Positions 1 to 5,786 of a stretch of DNA of 10,238 nt are shown piece by piece (the stretch's first letter is position 1; each line of letters opens with the position of its first letter). The notes below the pieces were generated by a model. The model did not search any database. It was not told the DNA's origin and saw nothing but the letters and a program-made list of their open reading frames with translations. Where the stretch lies: positions 1-10,238 of the forward strand of contig JAOZKS010000068.1 in NCBI GenBank assembly GCA_029935255.1. Direction: 5' to 3'. A program made the position numbers and the translations under genes. Source of the stretch: Pontiella sp. Lineage in GTDB: Bacteria; Verrucomicrobiota; Kiritimatiellia; Kiritimatiellales; Pontiellaceae.

Positions 1-1
1 T

Positions 2-439
2 CCCGCAAATGTGCAGATCTTTGTGGATGGGAAACTGCTAACGACAACGCAGCCCAAAGGCGGGTCGGATTCGATCTCCCAGCCGGTGCGCATCACACTC
101 AAATCGGGAGTCGACCACAAAATCCAGCTGGTTCGCGAAGGCTTTGTTTCATCCATGAGCATCCTGCAGACCGAGATCGATCAAGCCGTGACACGGCATG
201 AAGTGCTCAAGCGCATCTTTGTCTACGACACGAAGATTATTACCGAGTCGGAAATCATCAAGTGCCGCATCGAGTACAAACTGCCGAATGGCGATATCTA
301 CTACGAACGGTATCCCGGCGTGTTCAACACGGCTAAGGCTGCGGACATTCGCGATGTGCAGCCGATCTCGCTCGACGACGAAAGCAACCGTGCGGCGCGC
401 CGGATGATTGAGCAGAGCAAGGAGTCCCTTCCGCAATAG
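2..439 (+). CDS. C-terminal part of a PEGA-like domain protein (5' end outside window)
   Basis: The reading frame is open to the left edge, so this is the last 145 residues of a longer protein; the GTG at 11 is probably internal. Visible residues 4-50 look like a PEGA repeat: a short strand with VQIFVDGK, a run of small and polar residues, PVRITLKSG, then HKIQLVREGF. PEGA domains are beta-rich surface or extracytoplasmic modules often attached to kinases, FHA proteins or lipoproteins. The remaining roughly 95 residues (from about SSMSILQTEID) are charged and mixed alpha/beta, and I do not recognise them. No membrane segment is visible in this part. The gene converges on the DUF192 gene, with a hairpin between them. 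The coding call is good; the PEGA assignment is a pattern judgement and the function is unknown. Confidence 0.7.
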   Translation, partial: PANVQIFVDGKLLTTTQPKGGSDSISQPVRITLKSGVDHKIQLVREGFVSSMSILQTEIDQAVTRHEVLKRIFVYDTKIITESEIIKCRIEYKLPNGDIYYERYPGVFNTAKAADIRDVQPISLDDESNRAARRMIEQSKESLPQ

Positions 440-445
440 GCATGC

Positions 446-474
446 TGTAGCCGGGATCGCCGATCCCGGCTACA
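446..474. repeat. GC-rich perfect hairpin between convergent genes
   Basis: A perfect inverted repeat has arms 446-458 and 462-474 (TGTAGCCGGGATC and its complement) around a 3-base loop, GCC. It lies between the stop of the PEGA-like gene and the end of the convergent DUF192 gene, whose TAG stop (470-472) is inside the right arm. It could end transcription from both sides, but no T-run follows on either strand, so it is not a classical intrinsic terminator. A dispersed extragenic palindromic repeat is an equally good reading. No second copy is seen in the window. Confidence 0.6.
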
Positions 475-820
475 AGTTACCCGCAATCTCCAGACGGACT
501 CCCGGCTTGACCGGATCCAGCACACCTGCGGCTGTTTCCAGCACACAATGGGTTTTGCCCGGCGCAAAGGCCAGATGCCACGGGCGTACGTTGCGGGAAA
601 CCTTGAGCACCTGCATCTCGTGGTCGAGGAATGCAACATCGATGGGGAAGCGCATAAACCACATGTGAATGCTGCGACACGGGCGGATCAGCATGCCAAT
701 ATCCGTAGGGAGTGAATCCCGCCCAAGCAGCCCTCGCATTCGCGCAGATTGGCTTTCTGCCAAAATCACGTTGCCCAGCAACACGGTATCGCTTCCATCT
801 TGGATCAAAATGCGTGACAT
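470..820 (-). CDS. DUF192 family protein
   Basis: This is a 116-residue protein of the DUF192 family, small beta-barrel-like proteins of uncertain function. Family hallmarks are visible: RGLLGR at 29-34, GMLI at 42-45, the core MWFMRFPIDVAFLD at 53-66, and ETAAG at 95-99 (the usual cue for the G-rich turn near the end). The ATG at 820 is chosen because an AGGA sequence lies just upstream and homology begins there. An in-frame start at 889 would add 23 residues that look like non-coding sequence. With this start no signal peptide is seen, whereas many family members are exported. It is divergent from yicC across about 77 bp that must hold both promoters. No enzymatic role can be read from the sequence. 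Confidence 0.85.
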   Translation of the reverse strand: MSRILIQDGSDTVLLGNVILAESQSARMRGLLGRDSLPTDIGMLIRPCRSIHMWFMRFPIDVAFLDHEMQVLKVSRNVRPWHLAFAPGKTHCVLETAAGVLDPVKPGVRLEIAGNL

Positions 821-861
821 AATCCTATAAATCCTAAATTCTATTCCTGTTTTCGATTCAA

Positions 862-883
862 GTTTCAGGTTTTGCGTTTCAGG
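862..883. repeat. Two 8-bp direct repeats upstream of yicC
   Basis: GTTTCAGG occurs at 862-869 and again at 876-883, with starts 14 bp apart, in the short divergent spacer between the DUF192 gene and yicC. The second copy ends just before the yicC ribosome binding site (AAGGA at 888-892, 5 nt before the ATG). This could be a regulator site or chance. No convincing -35/-10 pair could be assigned in the 77-bp spacer, which is AT-rich around 821-850. Confidence 0.3.
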
Positions 884-897
884 TATCAAGGAAATTT

Positions 898-1779
898 ATG
901 GCTCTTAAAAGTATGACAGGGTTTGGCGAGGGTACGGCATCGGCGACCGGTATCCGGGTGTCGGTGGAGGTCAGCTCCGTCAATCGTAAGCAACTCGATG
1001 TGAATATCAGCCTGCCGAGAAATTTGGTTACGCTCGATGCTCAGGTTCAGAGCCTCGTTCGACGGGAGTTCTCGCGCGGTCGAGTTTCAGGCATCGTACG
1101 CGTCGAAGCCGCCGATGGATCAGCAGGCAACGTGAAAGTGGATGCTAAGTTGGCGCAGCACTATGTCGAGGGCATTCGAGCCGTGGCGAAAAAGCTTAAA
1201 CTGGCCGACGATCTGGGCGCGGAAACCATCACCCGTCTACCGGGGTTGGTTTCCATCGAACAGGAAAATATAGATGCCGACCACGTGGCGGCCGTGCTCG
1301 ACCAAGCGGCGACCAAGGCTCTGCGTGGTCTGTCTCGGATGCGTGCCGCCGAAGGCAAGGCGCTTGAAAAGGATCTGCGTGAACGCCTCGGATTGCTCGA
1401 AGGCATGATGAAGGAAATCCAACGGATCTCCCATACGGTGGTGGCGGGCTACCGCGAAAAATTATTTCAACGGATGGAAGAAGCCGGGTTGACCGATTTG
1501 GCCTCTGACGAACGAATGGTTCGGGAGATCGCGCTCTTTGCCGACCGATGCGATATTACCGAGGAACTGACCCGCTTAAAGAGCCATCTGGCGCAAACAC
1601 GAAAACTCTTGCGCTCGTCTGAATCCGTGGGTCGGACCCTTGATTTCCTCTGCCAGGAATTGTTCCGGGAAATCAATACGATCGGTTCCAAGGCCAACGA
1701 GGTGGAAATCACCCGGCAGGTAGTTGGCTTTAAGACCGAGCTCGAACGCATTCGCGAGCAAGTGCAGAACGTTGAATAG
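898..1779 (+). CDS. yicC: YicC/YloC family endoribonuclease
   Basis: This 293-residue protein matches the YicC/YloC family over its full length. The N-terminus has the signature LKSMTGFGEG (residues 3-12). The C-terminal DUF1732 part carries EELTRLKSHL, VGRTLDFLCQELFREINTIGSKA and the ending ELERIREQVQNVE (longer motifs abbreviated), all strongly conserved in the family. E. coli YicC is reported as an endoribonuclease linked to small-RNA turnover; that role is known for the family and not shown here. The ATG at 898 has AAGGA five bases upstream. The gene is followed 22 bp later by gmk, a pairing common in many bacterial phyla, so the two are probably co-transcribed. Length and motifs are complete and nothing suggests damage. 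Confidence 0.95.
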   Translation: MALKSMTGFGEGTASATGIRVSVEVSSVNRKQLDVNISLPRNLVTLDAQVQSLVRREFSRGRVSGIVRVEAADGSAGNVKVDAKLAQHYVEGIRAVAKKLKLADDLGAETITRLPGLVSIEQENIDADHVAAVLDQAATKALRGLSRMRAAEGKALEKDLRERLGLLEGMMKEIQRISHTVVAGYREKLFQRMEEAGLTDLASDERMVREIALFADRCDITEELTRLKSHLAQTRKLLRSSESVGRTLDFLCQELFREINTIGSKANEVEITRQVVGFKTELERIREQVQNVE

Positions 1780-1801
1780 AACCGATATCGGAGAAGTAAA
1801 A

Positions 1802-2452
1802 GTGGAATCATTGAACAACCATGAACTGATTGAAGAAAAACCATCCGAGCCGCGTAGAGCGCGACCCTTGATGATGGTGGTCTCGGCTCCGTCCGGCGCC
1901 GGAAAGAGTACGTTGTGCAACCGGTTGGTGGCCGAGTTTCCAAACGTTATATACTCTGTTTCCTGCACCACTCGCGCCCCGCGCGGCGACGAACAGGATA
2001 CCGTTCACTACTATTTCATGACCAAGAAGGAATTCAAGGAACGTATCAAGAACGGCGAGTTTCTAGAACATGCCAAGGTTCATGGAAATTTCTACGGAAC
2101 CCTTGAAGATACCGTTCTCTATGCCATGGATGAAGGGAACCATGTCCTATTGGATATCGATGTGCAGGGGGCCGCGCAGTTGCGGGACTCGTTAGTGCGG
2201 TTGGATCCCCGGAACCCCATTCGCCGCGGCTTCACGGATATCTTCATTTCGCCGCCCTCGACCGAAGAGCTGGAAAAACGCTTGATCGGACGGGGTACGG
2301 ATGGCGAACGGGTGATCAAGAAGCGCCTTCAAAATGCGAAGGAAGAAATGGAGCATGCTTCGAAGTATTCCTTCCAAATCGTGAACGATGATCTGGAGAC
2401 GGCCTACGCGGATTTCAAAACCGTTATTCTCTCCGCGATGGGGCAGAGTTAA
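1802..2452 (+). CDS. gmk: Guanylate kinase
   Basis: Guanylate kinase converts GMP plus ATP to GDP plus ADP in the cytoplasm, an essential step of guanine nucleotide synthesis. The 216-residue product has the P-loop APSGAGKST (29-37), the GMP-binding stretch SVSCTTRAPRGDE (52-64), GEFLEHAKVHGNFYGT (85-100), DIDVQGA (118-124) and the lid/arginine region RLIGRGTD. The GTG at 1802 is chosen because GGAG (1790-1793) lies 8 bp upstream and it begins after the yicC stop. A longer frame from 1724 would overlap yicC, and the next ATG (1871) would leave almost nothing before the first strand. Compared with E. coli Gmk there is an extra stretch of about 10 residues after AAQLRDS (around residues 131-146, containing DPRNPIRRG), before IFISPPS. 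It is likely second in a yicC-gmk operon; the next gene converges on it only 14 bp away. Confidence 0.95.
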   Translation: MESLNNHELIEEKPSEPRRARPLMMVVSAPSGAGKSTLCNRLVAEFPNVIYSVSCTTRAPRGDEQDTVHYYFMTKKEFKERIKNGEFLEHAKVHGNFYGTLEDTVLYAMDEGNHVLLDIDVQGAAQLRDSLVRLDPRNPIRRGFTDIFISPPSTEELEKRLIGRGTDGERVIKKRLQNAKEEMEHASKYSFQIVNDDLETAYADFKTVILSAMGQS

Positions 2453-2466
2453 ACGTGACCCCCTGC

Positions 2467-4686
2467 TCAAGCCTCAAGCCGAGCTGAGATTCCAATGACT
2501 TGCCGAAACTCGATGTCTTCGGCCGCGAGCACGAAGGCCAGCGGCGGCATGTCTTTGGTGGCTTCCATCAAGTTGCCATAGTAGCGGCTGTAGTCCTCAA
2601 GGGTTTCTTCTTCGCCGGGCGGACGCATCCCCATAAAGACGAGGCCGGCATCGGCGGAAGATTGCCGAATAATATCATGGAAATCGGGCAGGCGCTTGAT
2701 GAGCACTTCGGCCTCGGCCGGGATGCGTTGCTCCTGAATAAAGGCTTCGAGCCGTTCAATGGCCGCACTGCGTTCGTCTTCGGTTTCGACGATGGTTTTC
2801 AGCATGAGCTTGGATTGTTTCCAGACCGGGCTTTTTTGGATTTGATAGGCGAGCGTTAGAATCAGCCCGATATTGTCTTTGTTGCCACCCCACCAGACAT
2901 GGATTTCATCGGGGTCCTCCCGGGGGGCGAGCTCGCTGTCGCGGAGCATGATCAGGTTTCGCTGGGTTCGGTAGACCAGCCGGATGAACTCGGCGAATTT
3001 ATCGAAGCTGGCGCGTTTTTCCGTGTCGCCGAACATGATGGTGTTGGGGGTGAGCGGTCCGTAGCCATACGCTCGCACCAACGATTTGGCTCCGGTCAAC
3101 CGATCCGGGGCGGGAAGGATTTTGACCATGGCATCGACCTCCCGCTTTTCGAGATATTCGCGCATTGAATCTTCCATGCCCTGGACTTTTTCAGCCGACC
3201 AGTCTTCCACCGGAAGGATGCTCGCGACGGTTAGCGCACCACTGTGTCGGGCCAGCGAGCTGGCCATTTCCACCAAATGCCACCGCGACTTCAGTGAGCC
3301 GCTCAGAACAAGAATGTTCGGATACCAGGTTCGTTCATCCGGTTTGATTTTATTCAGGTGCTGGATCGCAAAACGCACAAGCAGGGTGAAGATGCCGTAG
3401 CGCATATCGACCCAGTGGGCATTGAGATGGCGGCGCTTGATCACATAGAAAACGGTGGCGGTTACGAGGAGCGCTATGAGGGTGGCCCCGGCGTTGATCA
3501 TGAGCATCACGACAAAGCAACCCGCTGCCCCGAGGAGCGAGATTCCGTATTTAACTTTAAATTTCGGCCGCCACGACGGACTTTCAATCAGCCCTTCCAA
3601 TCCGGCGGAAAGATTCAGCAAACCGTAGGATAGTAGGAAGAACATCGAAAGGATTGGGGCAATCACATTGAGGTCGCCCAGCAATACCGCCACGAGCGCG
3701 ACTCCGAATGAGAGGGCGGTGGCAATGCGCGGGTCGGCGTTGTCCGGACCGAAGCCCCGACCGATGAAACGCGGCAGAACGCGGTCGTTCGCCAGTGCCT
3801 GCAACGTACGGGGTGCGCCGAGCAGTGCGCCCAGCGCGCTGGAAAGCGAGGCCGCAAAAACTCCCGCAACAATCAGGAATCCCCAGCGGGCGACCGACCG
3901 CAAGGCATTAGGGTTTAATAGCAGTTCGGGATCCGTAACGGTTTTGCTCAGGAAAATCGGCAGAGCCATGTAGATGATGTAGCCAATGATCACCGCACCG
4001 AGCGTACCCATCGGAAGTGATTTGGCCGGGTTTTTCAGATCGCCCGACATGGCAATACCCGCTTCAATTCCGGTCACGGCCGGGAAGAAGACCGCGAAGA
4101 CCGCCCAGAACCCAACGCCTTTCGGAATGGGGATTCCTCCGGGAACCGCATCGACCGGAGTCCCTAGAAAGAACGAAGCGAGAGAAGCGATGATCACCGC
4201 GAAGATGACAAACTGCGCCTTCATGGCGAGGTCGGCGGAAAAATAGGCGAGGGTCGTTAATAGGATCAGTGTCGATGCCGCGATCACTTTAGCGGTTAGG
4301 AATGCGGGGAGGAGGCCCCCCAGATTCCCCACCGCGGCTTCGGTGAAGCCTGACACATAGAAGGCAATGCCGAGCGCCTGAGCAAAAAAGAGCGGCAGCC
4401 CAATCGCCGCCCCGGCTTCGAGCCCGAGCGAGCGGGAGATAATGTAGTACGCTCCGCCGCCACCCACCTTCATGTTGGTGGCCAGCGCGGAAAGTGAAAG
4501 GCCGGTTAAGAACGTGATCGAGGTCGCGATCGTCACGATGAGCAACGTCCCCGCCAAACCCACACTTCCAAGCACCCAGCCGAAGCGCAGATACATGATC
4601 ACGCCGAGAATCGTCAGGATGCTGGGGGTGAATACCCCTTTGAACGTGCCGAAGGCGTAGCCCTGCTTTTTATTTTCCTCACCCAT
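2467..4686 (-). CDS. SLC12-like (cation-chloride cotransporter family) APC permease
   Basis: This 739-residue inner-membrane transporter of the APC superfamily resembles the eukaryotic Na-K-Cl cotransporters. Residues 1-415 hold about 12 hydrophobic segments; residues 420-739 are a soluble domain, as in SLC12 proteins. Diagnostic stretches are YYIISRSLGLEAGAAIGL (80-97), FFPAVTGIEAGIAMSGDLKNP (200-220, abbreviated), LSSALGALLGAPRTLQ (281-296) and ESPSWRPKFK (368-377). Ser282 and Ser283 line up with the serines of the Na+ site in NKCC/NCC members, which KCC members lack, so Na+ coupling is possible; substrates remain inferred. The ATG at 4686 starts just before the conserved region but its upstream GGGA is weak. 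In-frame starts at 4776 (ATG) and 4812 (TTG) would add 30 or 42 unconserved residues. It diverges from the PaaX-like gene, and the left palindrome lies about 145 bp upstream, where it could touch this gene's promoter. Confidence 0.88.
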   Translation of the reverse strand: MGEENKKQGYAFGTFKGVFTPSILTILGVIMYLRFGWVLGSVGLAGTLLIVTIATSITFLTGLSLSALATNMKVGGGGAYYIISRSLGLEAGAAIGLPLFFAQALGIAFYVSGFTEAAVGNLGGLLPAFLTAKVIAASTLILLTTLAYFSADLAMKAQFVIFAVIIASLASFFLGTPVDAVPGGIPIPKGVGFWAVFAVFFPAVTGIEAGIAMSGDLKNPAKSLPMGTLGAVIIGYIIYMALPIFLSKTVTDPELLLNPNALRSVARWGFLIVAGVFAASLSSALGALLGAPRTLQALANDRVLPRFIGRGFGPDNADPRIATALSFGVALVAVLLGDLNVIAPILSMFFLLSYGLLNLSAGLEGLIESPSWRPKFKVKYGISLLGAAGCFVVMLMINAGATLIALLVTATVFYVIKRRHLNAHWVDMRYGIFTLLVRFAIQHLNKIKPDERTWYPNILVLSGSLKSRWHLVEMASSLARHSGALTVASILPVEDWSAEKVQGMEDSMREYLEKREVDAMVKILPAPDRLTGAKSLVRAYGYGPLTPNTIMFGDTEKRASFDKFAEFIRLVYRTQRNLIMLRDSELAPREDPDEIHVWWGGNKDNIGLILTLAYQIQKSPVWKQSKLMLKTIVETEDERSAAIERLEAFIQEQRIPAEAEVLIKRLPDFHDIIRQSSADAGLVFMGMRPPGEEETLEDYSRYYGNLMEATKDMPPLAFVLAAEDIEFRQVIGISARLEA

Positions 4687-4829
4687 ATCGTTTTCATCCC
4701 GCAGAAATTTCGAGGGCGAGTGTTCCAAATCTGGGCAGGAATGGGAAGAGCTATCGATATTGGGGAGGGGCTTCATCCAGCTTTCAAACCATCCCCGCGA
4801 CCGCGAGAGCAATCCTTGTTTTTCTAAAG

Positions 4830-4871
4830 ACCTATCATTCAGATCGACGGCCGTCTATTTGAGTGATAGGT
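4830..4871. repeat. Left 42-bp palindrome flanking the PaaX-like gene
   Basis: The palindrome is centred between 4850 and 4851. Its ends are ACCTATCA and TGATAGGT and its core is a perfect 10-bp GACGGCCGTC. Of 21 base pairs, 18 are Watson-Crick. Two exceptions are G-T wobbles on the plus strand (4842/4859, 4838/4863) and one is a true mismatch, C4845/T4856. The right arm contains the AGG (4868-4870) that best serves as ribosome binding sequence for the ATG at 4878, so a folded transcript would hide it if transcription begins upstream. It could also be a duplex operator shared by the divergent permease gene. It matches the right copy at 35 of 42 positions. Confidence 0.9.
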
Positions 4872-4877
4872 TTGGAT

Positions 4878-5705
4878 ATGGCTTGGGTACGGTTTCATCA
4901 TCCTGATATTAGTTTTCCCGTGGTTCGTCGTCGGGCGGGTGTCGAGATATTGGAGATGCTGGAAATGGCATCCTTATTCTTAACACGGGGAGGCTGGGGA
5001 TTAGTGAATCGTTCTTGCTATCCGAATCAAGCGGCCTACCTGAATGCGACCAGTCGGTTGCGGAAGAAGGGTTTGATCGTGAAGCGCTCTGAGGGAGCAA
5101 AACCGCCGCAGTTGTTTTTGTCCGAAGAGGGTCGGAGCGAGTTGCCGGATTATTTCTCGCCCGAAAAGTTATGGGGAAGAAAATGGAACGGTATTTGGTA
5201 CATGATGGTTTATGACGTTCCAGAAGTGGATCGCAAATACCGAAATGTTTTGCGGCAGTTTCTGAAGCGCATGCGAATGGGTTGCTTGCAGCAGAGTGTC
5301 TGGGTTACCCCTCTGGATATTCGCCCAGCGTTTGATGATCTTGCAACTGCGGCAAATGTGAATGCGTTCGCCTATCTGTTCGAGGCTCGAACTGTGTTGG
5401 GTCTGCCGAGTTGCCAAGTTGTGGAGGATGCGTGGGATTTTGACCGGTTGAACATCTTGCAGGAGCACTATTGCTTGGTGATGGAGAAAAATATCGCTTC
5501 ATTGAAAAATCAAGACTGTGACGCGGAAGATCTTGTGGGGCTAATGCGCATTTCGATGGAGGCCTATCATGCGGCATTTGTGGAAGATCCTTTGCTTCCA
5601 ATGTCGTTGCTTCCGAGAAATTATCTGGGAAAACAAGTGCTTTCATTGCATCGTTCGGTGTTCATTCAGATTGAAGAGCACCTGATAAACCTATCATCTA
5701 AATAG
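4878..5705 (+). CDS. PaaX-like protein with winged helix and Cas2-like middle domain
   Basis: The 275-residue product has the three-part PaaX layout. A winged helix spans about 18-90 (RLRKKGLIVKR at 60-70 is the wing region, then LFLSEEGR). The Cas2-like central domain spans about 103-180, with WNGIWYMMVYDVPE, LRQFLKRMRMGCLQQSVWVTP, and Asp113 after Tyr112 at the Cas2 active-site position. The C-terminal domain has EDPLLPMSLLPRNYLGKQ (236-253). PaaX of E. coli represses phenylacetate catabolism, but no such genes are present here. The ATG at 4878 is preferred because AGG lies 7 bp upstream; an in-frame GTG at 4863 lies inside the palindrome. The last five codons and stop are inside the right palindrome. 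Sampled lines are about 38-55% GC, lower than the flanking genes. It may be a self-regulating repressor, or a protein acting on its own flanking hairpins; the latter is speculative. Confidence 0.85.
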   Translation: MAWVRFHHPDISFPVVRRRAGVEILEMLEMASLFLTRGGWGLVNRSCYPNQAAYLNATSRLRKKGLIVKRSEGAKPPQLFLSEEGRSELPDYFSPEKLWGRKWNGIWYMMVYDVPEVDRKYRNVLRQFLKRMRMGCLQQSVWVTPLDIRPAFDDLATAANVNAFAYLFEARTVLGLPSCQVVEDAWDFDRLNILQEHYCLVMEKNIASLKNQDCDAEDLVGLMRISMEAYHAAFVEDPLLPMSLLPRNYLGKQVLSLHRSVFIQIEEHLINLSSK

Positions 5706-5730
5706 ACGGCCGTCTGTTTGGATGATAGGT
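5689..5730. repeat. Right 42-bp palindrome flanking the PaaX-like gene
   Basis: The palindrome is centred between 5709 and 5710, with the same ends (ACCTATCA / TGATAGGT) and the same GACGGCCGTC core as the left copy. Nineteen of 21 pairs are Watson-Crick and the other two (5703/5716, 5699/5720) are T-G wobbles on the plus strand, so a plus-strand RNA or single-stranded DNA would pair fully apart from a GGCC loop. The final codons and the TAG stop (5703-5705) of the PaaX-like gene are inside the left arm. It lies between convergent 3' ends, so it cannot be a promoter operator for the RND gene. A T-rich stretch (5741-5747) is 10 bp away, too far for a standard terminator. Confidence 0.9.
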
Positions 5731-5786
5731 CTGAGGAGGTTGTTTTTGATTCGTGTTTCCTGACATATGCACCACATCCCTAGAAA

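Larger units (their letters stand above)
4830..5730 (+). mobile_element. Candidate palindrome-bracketed single-gene element
   Basis: This 901-bp unit consists of one PaaX-like gene fitted between two related palindromes: the start codon is 6 bp beyond the left palindrome and the stop is inside the right one. It lies between two minus-strand genes, the RND permease and the SLC12-like permease, that would be tandem neighbours without it. The gene looks more AT-rich than both. These features fit an inserted unit similar in layout to REP/RAYT or IS200/IS605 elements, which use hairpins at their ends. Against this, the protein shows no HUH or other known transposase motif and no clear target duplication is seen. 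An alternative is a stationary regulator gene with two operator or RNA-hairpin sites. Confidence 0.35.

Noticed and set aside
1724..1801. Longer guanylate kinase start inside yicC
   Set aside because: It would overlap the conserved yicC end. The GTG at 1802 has a good ribosome binding sequence and gives the usual enzyme length.
4687..4812. Longer N-terminus for the SLC12-like permease from TTG 4812 or ATG 4776
   Set aside because: The added residues are polar and unlike the family. The AGGA before the TTG directly abuts it. These starts cannot be excluded, but 4686 fits homology better.
4878..4910. HH near the N-terminus of the PaaX-like protein (FHHPD) as a HUH transposase motif
   Set aside because: HUH needs His-hydrophobic-His in a rep/transposase fold; here the two His are adjacent and the rest of the protein follows the PaaX layout.
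5178..5325. Calling the middle gene a CRISPR cas2
   Set aside because: The protein has the winged helix and C-terminal domain of PaaX, and there is no repeat-spacer array or cas1 in the window.
4816..5747. TTGTTTTT present on both sides of the palindrome-bracketed unit (4816-4823 and 5740-5747), as a possible target duplication
   Set aside because: The copies are 6 and 9 bp away from the palindromes, not adjacent, and T-rich words recur easily by chance.
5689..5750. Right palindrome as a simple intrinsic terminator
   Set aside because: The T-rich stretch begins about 10 bp after the stem, and an almost identical palindrome lies upstream of the gene start, where a terminator would make no sense.
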